NCBI GenBank assembly: GCA_047495785.1
Contig: JBLDXI010000001.1
Coordinates: 5,022,001 to 5,086,000 of the forward strand
Length of the DNA stretch: 64,000 nt
Direction of reading: 5' to 3'
Source of the DNA: Lepidodermella squamata
Taxonomy: Eukaryota; Gastrotricha
In this document: positions 11,225-21,400 of the stretch, piece by piece
How the letters are laid out: every line of letters begins with the position of its first letter
Position numbering within the stretch: position 1 is the first letter of the stretch
The notes under the pieces: model-generated
What the model saw: only the letters and a program-made list of their open reading frames with translations
Database searches by the model: none
Told to the model about the DNA's origin: nothing
Position numbers and translations under genes: made by a program

Positions 11225-14200
11225 TTAGACCGTAAATAATTTTTTTGATGCCGCCTGGCAGTTCTCCAAATATTCGACAACTTCCACTCTACCGAATCCT
11301 GCGCAAACATAAAGAGGCGTATTGAACGCATCAGAAATCATTTATTGAGAATTACGTTGAGCGTCCTGAAGAGGAATGAAGTTCCATCGATCACGAGGTG
11401 TTGGATTACATTCACATTTCTCGATCAACAGCTTTACCAGCTCCAAATGTCCTTCGGCGGCGGCCAAATGTAGGGCTTTTTGTTGGATGAAAAGTGACAA
11501 TACAATTAATTTATAATATCTCATTTACAGCAAAAAAATATAAGCATACCAGTTCTGCCGTCGTAATCTATAGATGATTTACAACTACCTGCATTTATAT
11601 CTTAAGGAAATTAAATATACTAACCTGCAGATGATAAATCTAAGCCTTGGAGGTGAAAGCGTCGCAAAGCGGCGGTATCACCCTTCGCTGCGTAGAAAAG
11701 CATTGCGACTATTTGACTCGATTGACTCTGAGTTTCACGTCGCAGTGGATCGTATTTATGTTTATTGTGAGATAGATTATCGTAGTTGTGAAAATTGAAC
11801 ACGCGGACCAGCTCTTCACAAAATTGAATGCCTCGTACACTGTTACCCAACTCGTCTAAAGGCGGTGACCATGTACAGATTCCTAACACATGGATACTAA
11901 TTTTGACATCGCAAATTTCATTCGGCTATTTACCCATCACATTCGGCACAACTAGCCTGTTGATATAGAAATAAAAATGGAAATAAAAAGAATTAAACAG
12001 ACTCTAAAATGGTCGGCGGAATGGTATAAACACTCACATGATACAACCAGAGACTCCAGATTTAGCCGGTAGACCAACCTTGAAGGCGAATTGGCCTGAG
12101 TAATCGTACATTCCGCAGGAATGCATCAACGACAGCGTGTTGCGCACAGCTTCCCCGGTGAGAACTCTCTCCCCTGTGAGCGGACAAATTCCACCGTTGG
12201 CGAGCTACAAGACACGATTGCTTAAAAAACACTACGATTTGCATTCGAGTTCCCGCTTACCGTTGCAGCCATCACTGCGCACGAATCAGCTGTGACTTCA
12301 ACAGAGCAGAATTGAAAATACAGGTCCAATGTGTCATGGAGGCGAGTTCCAACGGGAAAAACTTTGTTCTCTTGCATGTAATAGCCAAGGGCATAGTTTC
12401 GGTCGGCTGTCTCTCGTTCTGATAAAAACGTAGAATTTGAGAATCCCAAATACTCCCCGCCTGCCAATTTCCTATACTCCCTGAAAACTGTGGCAATCTT
12501 TGCATCACGAGGTTGTCTTGAATATGATAATCAACTAACCGTAATCAAACCTAATAAGTAGTCAAATTATCGGTTTACTTAAAAACATAGTACTCAACAA
12601 CATACCTATCAGCGATGGACCAATCCGTCTTCAAAAGCGACACTGTCGCGATAGCTCCTGCGTTAATCATCGGATTGTGAGGCTGAAGTCAAAAGCTTGT
12701 AGAAGCAATCTAAATCTTCTAAGAAAATAAACTTTGTTGTGATGGTCCAAACTCAGCTCGTTGAAGCTCCGGCCGCTGGGTTCTTGACCGACGTGCATGT
12801 GAACTTCGTCTGGTGTTAAATCGTTTAAAGCAATAGCATAATTAAGAGGTTTGCTGGCTGACTGAAGGCAGAATGGCATTCTGCAGTCGCCCACCGAATG
12901 ACGTTGACCATCCACCGTGCAAACAGAGACAGCCCACAGATGAGGAGAAAACCGAGCTAGCTGTGGGATGTAGTCAGCGACTTTGCCTGTTTCGGTGCTC
13001 TTGCATTTCAGATAGATCTCGTCGAGCACTAAACAGCAAATATAATGAGCATTGCTTGCTTTCTAGCTACCTACCGCTCGAAAATCGCTCGAATTCGGGA
13101 ATAATGAACTCTCCTTTGAGCGCTTGAAAAATTAACTCGCAGTTCTCTTGGACGACCGAAACGAACTGGTCTTTCGAAAGATGCATTCCCTCAAATAGAA
13201 GAATATCCTCCGTGGCTCCACCTTTAGCTCCATCTTTTGTTTTTCTAAATCGGGAAAGCCGCTTGAAAAACTGATTGAGACGGGGATCGGTCTAAAAGGC
13301 AAATATCGCTCAGTATCTTTCATTTGCAATTCACTGTTGCTCACCTTTCTCAGACCAGAGTGAAACAGTAACTTGAGTTCAAAACATGTAAGCAATATTA
13401 GGGCTAATTCATAAACATCCAAACCATACTTGCAAAAATTTGTTCATTGACACGGTGCCTGTCTTTTCGTTTTTCATCAAATCAAATAGCAGATCAAGCT
13501 TGCGAGCATCCGTAGCGGCATTCAACTCGGCAGATCTGAAATTATCATAACTTTAGGAGAAGCGGCAGAGTTGCTAAATTCATGATAAATGCCATGGAGA
13601 TAAAGGCTGTTTTGTGTTTGATTTGACTTGGTGCAGCTCTCGCACATCTATTTGCATCTATATATATATATATCTCTTCAATAATAATTCGTAGTCTGAT
13701 CACTGGATAAATTTGACATTTGACAGGTCTCCTCTTAAAGCAATTTCGAGCGAAACGAACGCTTAGTTTGCCCTTACAAAACGCATCAGTAACGCGTATC
13801 AGTTCGGAAGCATTGTGAGTCAGCTGATTATCGAATCAGCGCGCCTTATGATCTTCCAGGATATTTTTATAAGATTATTTAAATATCATTTAAAATACAT
13901 TTCAAAGCATTGTTGTAATTTTGTTATTTAAGAAATGTGCGCGCTGAATTTTTGTCGAAGTCCACTTGGTCAGAGTTGAGGGTGAGCAAGTCAAGTCGTT
14001 CTAAACGCTGTTAGCAGGGCTCCCGAGGTGCGCAGCGGTTTGCGGTATCTCTCTGTGCCATGCTGGAGAAGATGGTTATGTCTTTCACAGCCAAGTTGAT
14101 ACGCCATGCTATTTTGCTGTTTCAGCTGGGTGCAGAGTCTATCTACGGCTTCGCTTGGACTCTGACCTAACTCTGATGATGCAATGGGTGTTGCTATTTT

Positions 14201-14750
14201 TATCTTTTTTTAGCTAGAAGCTCATTCATTGATATGGTTTACGTTATTCTCTCAACCTCACTAAATGCTAGTGGTGACACTGTGCAGGTATAAGCTATGC
14301 CACCAGCACTGCCAAATGCCAAACTTATGTTTGATAGTTAGTGTATTGGTGTGATAGTTCACAGTTCACCTATCTAATAATCTCCTTGTGCTATTTCAAG
14401 CCCTCTTGTGCTTCTCTTGTGACCTTGAATTTGAATTCTGTCTTTTCCTGAAGTGACGAAATGGCGTCATTTTTTCTGTCGACTCGCAGCTACGAGCTAC
14501 AGTTATGCTCTGAATCGTGAACTCACAAATGTCTCCATTTTTCTACGGCAGAGACTTCTTTGAAACATTACACATATGTGACTTACATTTTTCGCGGAAG
14601 CAAGTAATCATTGTTGTCATCTTCCGATGGTGATGCTGGCGGCGGAGGTGCTTGCTCCTTGAAGTTGATATTCCAGCTATCTGGCAGATTGAGCAGCATA
14701 GAAGCACGTCGACCTCCTAAGCTCAGTCTGCTAAAGGATCTTGACGACAT
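11225..14750 (-). CDS. GLS: Glutaminase, copy B (13 exons)
   Basis: Exons 14750-14587, 13535-13430, 13371-13345, 13291-13075, 13028-12733, 12682-12606, 12516-12261, 12204-12038, 11956-11934, 11882-11625, 11567-11550, 11475-11356 and 11298-11225 sum to 1803 nt, 600 aa, in frame throughout. Catalytic motifs match copy A ('[12 protein letters not shown]', 'NPMINAGAI', '[16 protein letters not shown]', 'AKSGVSG') and the ankyrin C-terminus is kept ('[17 protein letters not shown]'). Two exons are tiny: 23 nt (11956-11934) and 18 nt (11567-11550). Intron 1 is about 1.05 kb; the other introns are 46-89 bp. The N-terminal exon ([20 protein letters not shown]...) is Arg/Ser-rich and could be a mitochondrial presequence. 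It starts 182 bp from divergent RPL19. The weakest splice calls are the GTTTAT donor after 12733 and the acceptor at 12517. Confidence 0.9.
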
Positions 14751-14932
14751 TTCGAGTGCACTTGGCAGTTAAATTCAAAAAATGACCTGATCAGCTTTCT
14801 TGAGAAACCGCATTTTTCTTATATTCACTCTTCTTCATCATCATCTTAGCTGCCCGAGGCTCTTAGTGTTTTTTTCAAGTTGCCTTGAGGCAGATGATTG
14901 ATTGAATTTTGTGTTTTAGGTTCTGCTCTTAG
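14751..14932. promoter_or_regulatory. Shared divergent promoter region, glutaminase B / RPL19
   Basis: Only 182 bp separate the glutaminase B ATG (minus) from the RPL19 ATG (plus). The right end holds a strong acceptor-like sequence (gttttag, then gctcttag directly before the ATG), so the RPL19 leader may be spliced and its true promoter may lie further left. Confidence 0.45.
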
Positions 14933-15529
14933 ATGAGTAATCTTGTCCTCCAGAAGCGGCTCGCCGCTGCCGTGCTCAAGTGCGGTCGTAATAAGATTTG
15001 GCTCGATCCGAACGAAACTAACGAGATCGCGAACGCTAACTCGCGTCAGACGATCCGCAAGCTCGTCAAGGACGGTCTGATCATCCGCAAGCCGATCGCA
15101 GTGCACTCGCGCTCGCGCTGTCGCCGCAATGCCGAAGCGCGCCGTAAGGGACGTCACCGTGGTCTGGGTAAGCGCAAGGGTACCGCCAACGCGCGTATGC
15201 CCCAAAAGGTGCTGTGGATGCGTCGCATGCGCGTTCTGCGCCGCCTGCTCAAGAAGTACCGCGACAATAAGAAGATCGACAAGCATCTGTACCACTCGCT
15301 GTACCTGCAGGTGAAGGGCAACATGTACAAGAACAAGCGTGTGTTGATGGAGCACATCCACAAGGAGAAGGCGCGCACGCAGCGTTCGAAGCAGCTGCAA
15401 GACCAGGCCGACGCCCGTCGTCTCAAGAAGAAGGAGTCGAAGACCCGCCGGCTGCAGCGCCAGGCGAAGAAGAGCGAGCGCACGACGAGCGAGGGCGGTC
15501 AGGCGCCGGCCACCCAGGCCAAGGAGTAG
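14933..15529 (+). CDS. RPL19: 60S ribosomal protein L19 (eL19)
   Basis: 198 aa in a single exon. Near-universal eL19 blocks are visible: '[19 protein letters not shown]', '[20 protein letters not shown]', '[20 protein letters not shown]', '[19 protein letters not shown]' and the long basic C-terminal helix. The length matches the family (about 196 aa in vertebrates). It is a structural component of the large ribosomal subunit that forms an inter-subunit bridge. Codons are strongly G/C-ending, as expected of a highly expressed gene. A splice acceptor abuts the ATG, so the 5'UTR is probably spliced or trans-spliced. Confidence 0.98.
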   Translation: MSNLVLQKRLAAAVLKCGRNKIWLDPNETNEIANANSRQTIRKLVKDGLIIRKPIAVHSRSRCRRNAEARRKGRHRGLGKRKGTANARMPQKVLWMRRMRVLRRLLKKYRDNKKIDKHLYHSLYLQVKGNMYKNKRVLMEHIHKEKARTQRSKQLQDQADARRLKKKESKTRRLQRQAKKSERTTSEGGQAPATQAKE

Positions 15530-16153
15530 ACTGGTGCATCCGCTGCTGCTGCCGTGTTAGCTTGCGCTTTCGAGGACGCGGGGCTAGAATGAATGATTGG
15601 TTGATAAAACGTGCTATTTCGAAGACGCAAATTAAAGCTATCAATAAAAACGCATAAAAATGATAAAGCCAAAGCAATCGGTGTCTTTTTTTTGTCTTTC
15701 AGTGGTGATATGGTGCTTGAGAATTGGGCTTTCAGCACTCCGAGTACCGTTGAAACAGCTCGGTATTGGCCAGAAGTTATGCTTATATTATTTCGGATCA
15801 TGGGCTGATTTTTAGAGAAAGCCTCTTTTGTAATCTCTCTTCCGAATTCCTGTGTTGAACCCAGAATCTGCATGGGTTATCCCGCTCACAACGGCTGGAT
15901 TCTTTATTCTTTTGATGTTTTATTGCCTGGGAAAACAGCTCTTCCCAGAATTCGATGAAAGAGATGAAAATGCGACCACAATAGTGAATTCGCGTGAATT
16001 TTCAGAAAGTTGTATAACCTGGAGCATTTTCGGTGCCTAAATATAATGTAGACTGAACATGTCTCATGTAAAACTGATGGCATAGTCCGAATTGATTTTT
16101 GTGACACGAGATTGTGGTCCGATTTATACAACCTTCACTGTGTGGCATACCTA
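15530..16153. other. RPL19 3' region and intergenic
   Basis: An AATAAA at 15643-15648 is the likely RPL19 poly(A) signal, about 115 bp after the stop. No other gene is seen before the MITE. Confidence 0.6.
15643..15648 (+). promoter_or_regulatory. Candidate RPL19 poly(A) signal
   Basis: Canonical AATAAA about 115 bp downstream of the RPL19 stop codon. Confidence 0.6.
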
Positions 16154-16774
16154 CCGTCAAATGGGGTGACTTTAGCCAGTGGGGCGACATTGCCATAGGT
16201 TTTTGCGATCGAGTTTAGATCGCACACGCTGTCCATATCTCATGCATGATGTATGTGAAATAGGATGTCAACGGAAAGCCCTGAGTATGCTGAATTTAAT
16301 TATATACCTTGTGTTGCTGTTTGAACAGTATCCAATTCACAAACTGACGTTTGATACTGGCAAAGTCACCCCGCAGACGGTTTAGATGCAGATGGAGCGA
16401 CTTTGCCCTAACTCCAACCGCAGGTGGAAAGGCGGATACCTCTCAAGTGGGGTACCGCTGGATAGCTTGTGTCGGAGATTGCTCGATAATGACAAAAAAT
16501 TTTCTTTTTGATCACACCTGGTCGACTTTAAGAGTCATCTAAATTCTGCCGAAAACTCTATTTTTTAGCTCAACTTTACCTGTGTTTAATCACCAGGCAT
16601 TGTGAAGGGCTGAAGTATGTTCAAGGCATTCCAGCTGGTCTTTTCTTGGGCTTTCCAACGGTACCCCACTCAAGGGGCCTTTATCTTGATACCTCTGAGA
16701 TATGGCTATGCGAAAGTCGCCCCATTTTTCCGTGGCAAAGTGACCCCGACTGGCAAAGTCGCCCCGTTTGACGG
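16154..16774. mobile_element. Tc1/mariner-like MITE with TA flanks
   Basis: The left end CCGTCAAATGGGGTGACTTT and the complement of the right end CCGTCAAACGGGGCGACTTT form terminal inverted repeats of about 45 bp. Each is flanked by TA (16152-16153 and 16775-16776), the target duplication of Tc1/mariner elements. Further 'ggcaaagtcaccccg' and 'gcgactttgcc' repeats lie subterminally. There is no transposase ORF in the 621 bp, so it is non-autonomous. A diverged relative sits near 38.94-39.3 kb. Confidence 0.75.
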
Positions 16775-17214
16775 TACTCATGAAATATGCCAACATGAAT
16801 TCAGCTACATATGTAAATTAAATTCTGGCGTTTCAGGTAGGTTGGTTCTGGGCGAAAATTCTAGATCGGTGTTTTTCCCTTGCTCATGCCCACCATAATT
16901 ATTTGCAGAATTCCAAGTGCCAATCGATTCGCTTAAAACCAAGGATCAATCATGATGTGTACCGGATAAACACGAACCGATAAGTTGATCACATTAGTCG
17001 AGTCTTTTATTGCCAGCGGTGTTACAAGATGAATTGTGAAATAAATTAAAATTGTATCGATAATAAAATTACACCGTTAAATCGATTAAAATTTCATTGA
17101 ACGAACCCGAAATATAAATTAGCAGTAGCCATGGATATTATATATTAGATCACCATAACGTTGAAAACGAGGAATGTGCGAGGAGAAAAATCACAAAACA
17201 AATACTACACATGT
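16775..17214. other. Intergenic, CPTP 3' side
   Basis: AT-rich, no gene seen. A minus-strand AATAAA at 17006-17011, about 204 bp after the CPTP stop, is a candidate poly(A) signal. Confidence 0.5.
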
Positions 17215-18150
17215 CTAAGGCAAATCGAGGCATTTCGCGTCGCCGAGCAGTTTTTGTCCCAGGCTATGCACGTCGCGGACCGTGCCGGCTACGGAACGCA
17301 GGCGTTGGCGTTGCTCCAGCGTGATCGACGTCGCATCTTGCGGCACGATGTTCAGCGTCTTGGCCAGGGGCAGGCAGTACGGCAGGGTGTTGAGCGCCAT
17401 CTGCACGCCCTTCTGGATGAGCCACGGGTGGAACGGCGCCAGAGTCGAGTCGTAAGACACCTTCGCGATCGGCCCCAACGGGTCCTGCTCCTTGGCGTCG
17501 GCGAGGCGCGCGAACAGCTCGGCGACGAAGCCGAGGCCGCGGTGCAGGCGCGTGTATGCGCGGACGCCACTTTCGATGCGCTTCGTTTTGGTGGGCGCGA
17601 GGCCTTGCTCGCCCTCGAACGCCAGCATCGACTTGAGATGCACGTATTTAGCGCCGTTCGGTCCGTTTTGCAGCCCTGTAATGATGCCCATCTTCTCCTT
17701 GATGTCACTTGACATGAAGCCGAACAAACGACCCAGCGAAGCAAAAAGGCTGAGCGAAAAACAAGGAAAATTAGAAATAATTGGGAAATGTCAAAACTGA
17801 ATGGTTTGTATTCTCTACTGAATGATTGCGTAAATAAACATCCAATAAAGGGAAATTTATTGAAGCTCGAAATTTTGAATGTAGACAAAATTTCCATCAT
17901 TCTTAAACGTCGAAAACGTCGAGAAAACGTCCGTTAACCAGAAGTTTTCCCAAAAAATGCTATAGCGGAAGTTTGGCAAAGGTATGTGTGTGCGTGCGAC
18001 TCACATGAGCACCTGGTTGTAGCCGCGCACGAAATGTTCGACCGCGACGTCGTCCTCGCCGGCGTCGTTTTTTGCCAACGCCGCGCTGTAACACTCGTAC
18101 AACACTTCGATGTCGAACCGATCTGCCGCCGCCGCCTCGTTGGATGACAT
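17215..18150 (-). CDS. CPTP: Ceramide-1-phosphate transfer protein (GLTP fold)
   Basis: Two exons, 18150-18005 and 17749-17215, join in frame to 226 aa (vertebrate CPTP about 214). CPTP shuttles ceramide-1-phosphate between membranes in the cytosol. The phosphate-binding set of the family is visible: Asp and Lys in 'MSSDIKEK', the Arg series in 'ESGVRAYTRLHRGL', and His in 'LAPFHPWLIQKG'. The C-terminus ends 'KCLDLP', like vertebrate CPTP (LLDLP). The first exon is Ala/Asp-rich and poorly conserved. The 255-bp intron has a GTGAGT donor. It lies 343 bp downstream of the BBS2 stop on the same strand. Confidence 0.94.
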
Positions 18151-18239
18151 TTGCCACAACGATTACTGATATATCGCCGAGTTACAACAGCACAACAACG
18201 CCTACTATAAGAAAACAGATGATAATATACAAGCCATGT

Positions 18240-18245
18240 TTTATT
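18240..18245 (-). promoter_or_regulatory. Candidate BBS2 poly(A) signal
   Basis: AATAAA on the minus strand about 250 bp beyond the BBS2 stop and just before the CPTP start. Confidence 0.4.
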
Positions 18246-18492
18246 CGAATATTATTTCATGAAAATCGCGTGCTTTACTCCACATTTTCAAGTGGCGAGG
18301 TCACAACGCAGTAAAACTGAGACAAAAACCACACTTCGAATGAGATCGTTCGCAAGGTATCACAATATTTTATAATAAGTAAATGATGCTTGACTCTGAG
18401 TATACTTAAGGTTATGTACATTGAACCACAACAACAAAATTGATTCAACTCAGCATTTGAAATTCGGATTGCTAATAATGTTCGATGGCATT

Positions 18493-21400
18493 TCAGCCAG
18501 ATCGCACTAGTTTGGTAATGTTCTGCAGCTTGTTGTCCTTGATTGCCTCGCGACACGCCGCCACCAGTTCGGTTTTGAATTTCCCCACTGCAAACAAAAT
18601 GTTTGTATAACGAATTGAAAAATTCAAGTTTGGCAACGAATTTCCAAGCGTTATTCGGCGTATTCACTTGAACAAATTGGAAAAAGGAAACGCTCCGTTG
18701 TCATCAGGCCAATTCAAAGACCCGTAATAAAAATGTAAAAAAAAGATGACTTCGAAATCCCATTTTCGGCATTTTCGGGCATTAATTTCACTAAGCAATT
18801 GAAAAAAGAAAAATCGCTTGGAACCTTATAGTTCATTTGACTCAGCTACTGGAAATTTCGCTTGACATTTTATTGGGTTTATTCGGACTAGCACTTGGTT
18901 GAGGATAAAATTGAGGCTGGTCACAGGTTATTCTAAAGGTCGATAAGATTTCGGTATATATTCTCAACTCCTCGAGCCCTTTCATTCAACGTGAATTGTC
19001 AATTTTTCCGTAAGCCGCAATTTGTCAAAATTTCGAAAAAGGCCCATGTAAAAAGGCGTCCTGTTTTTCAGACTATGCTTAATAACGTACCTCTGAGGGA
19101 CGCGGCGGTCTGGATGATGTGGTTGAGGCGGCGGAGGTGCGCGACGAGCTGCTGGTGCGTGTCGGCGCGCAGGCGGTGCTGGTTGACGAGCGCGCGGTTC
19201 GTGGCGTCGAGGTCGAGGACGGCGCGCCGCAGCCCGACCGGGTCCTTGAGGAGGCGCGAGTCCTCGAGCCGCACCACCGCCAGCTTCACGAAGTCGGCCT
19301 GCTCGGCGAGGTCGGACGCGAGCTTGTCGGCGAGCTCGCGGCACTGGTCGATGGCGGCGGCGAGGTCGGCGAGCTCCGCCTCCATCAGCGGCAGGTCGGC
19401 CTTGACGGGCAGGTCGGCGACGCCGAGGAAGGCGGCGAGCGACGCGATCACGGCCGCCGCCTGGTCCGCGTCGTCCGTCGCCAGCGTCGTCGCCCCGCTC
19501 GGCTCCATGTGCAGCACCATCGGCGCGCCCGTCCGGATCGACAGCAGCACCACGTGCAGCGCACCCGTGCCCGGGTAGTACCTACATATAAAACAAGAAT
19601 TGTAAACACATTGAAGTTGAAGCAGCAATAACAGAAAGGCTTGAAGCGCAGACAATTTCGCGTTCAAATTATTCAAAATTAACAACTCTCGACTATGTTT
19701 GGGTACAATCCAAACATTGCACGTTCCAAGCCCCACCATTCCCGCCGAACTTCGAGGAGGGAAATAGCGGACCGAAAGCTGAATTTTGATGCTTCTTATT
19801 ATGATTACGCGAGAAATCGACATTACATGTCGGGAGTGGACTTTGTTCTTTGTATCTACTGCAAACGTACAAAGCGTACAACCGAACTCGGACGATTCAG
19901 CAAAAGCGCCGCGCAGCGATAACCGAGCCGGTGAGTGTTTTGCTCGAAAAAGAACGACGCGTGAATTTTGACCTTGAAACGTCGATTCTGGCTGACCTCC
20001 GAAAACCTGAACCGGAGGTTGACGCGCCTTGAGCGCCAACCGTTAACTTTCATCAACTTCCGTATTCTCGGTTTCCCTGGAAAGTAATTGTCTATGATTC
20101 AGTTTGATGATTCGGCTAAGAGCCTATGATATGATATGGCTGATTCAAAACCATTGCGTAGCTCATCGTCTAGCTTTAGCAGCTGCTGCTAATTCAATCC
20201 AATCGTTGGCTTGAATCGAGAAATCCGTCGAGAATCTCCTTCTGGCACTCTGGACGATGTTCAATTCGGTGCTTATACTCAGCCGCTTCGGTCTCAAATT
20301 TGTAAACCCTTTTTAAAAAAGCCCTGGTAAAGCAGAGCCGAAAATCTGAGCTGTACTTGTGAGATATTTTCCTCTCGTATGCAAGTTTCGCTAACTGAAA
20401 TGCCCTCTGCGATTTTTCATATCCGAGTGGGATTCGAGTAATCAAAGTTGCCGTCAATTGGAGAAAATAGGTATATCCAACTGAAATTAAATCGACGTCA
20501 GCACTCAGTTTTGAGCCAAATTAGAAATCGAAACGTCTCCTCAAAAATCCATTACAAATTTGATCTCTGCGACGAATGAACACAAACAATTCTACGTTCT
20601 ACTCGAAAAAGGCGAAATTTTTGAATAAGGCATCTACCAAAATTTCTGCAGTGGGGTGTCTTTAATCAAGTAGGTATTTCGAATTAGTATGAAAACAGCA
20701 GAATATGGCTGCTCAAAATGAACGACGAATGCTAATGAATAAACTAGAAACTAGCAAATAGACGGTGTACTTACAGATCTTGCGGCAGCAGGAATGACTG
20801 GTTGAGCCAGATGACGACGCGCTCGATGCGCTCCTTCAGCGAGAAGGCGACGTGGGAGCGCGGCTCGGCGATGGGCGCGAAGCACGACGCGTCGTGGAGC
20901 ACGAACGACGAGAAGGTCGCCAGCTGGATCGACGTCTCGAGCACGTGGAACACGGCCGCGTGTCGCTGCCCGACGATCGCCTTCACGTGCAGCTCGGCCG
21001 GCGTGTCGCGCACCGGGCGGATCGGCAGCGCCAGTTGCGTGCCCTGCGGCCGCGACGACGCCGGGTGCAGCACCTCCGACTCGCCGCCCTCGAACACGCC
21101 CTCCGCGAACACCGCCAGCGCCCGGATCTCGATCGCGTCCGTGTTCACCACCGCCGACAGCTTCACGCACGCGTTGCCCTGCGCATCGCCGCTGTTCGCG
21201 CCGCCGTTGCCGCCTGACGAAGCGCCAGATGAGCCGGAACCAGGCCGATTCGCACTGTATGCAAGTAAATTAACATCAGTAATAAAAAAAACTTCGTTTT
21301 TGTATGTGACCAGGAGCAAAAGCTTCACCACTTCGGCCATAATTTTGTGATCCCGAGGGATTTTCTAGACTAGCAACATGTTTGCCGAATTTAGTTTTCA

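Noticed and set aside
14846-15400. 184-codon minus-strand ORF over RPL19
   Set aside because: Antisense shadow of the G/C-biased RPL19 codons, with no homology and the conserved protein on plus.
20197-20457. 87-codon minus-strand frame in BBS2 intron 3
   Set aside because: Protein-like composition, but its first codon is TTG, no acceptor opens it, and BBS2 joins cleanly across it; kept only as a possible repeat relic.
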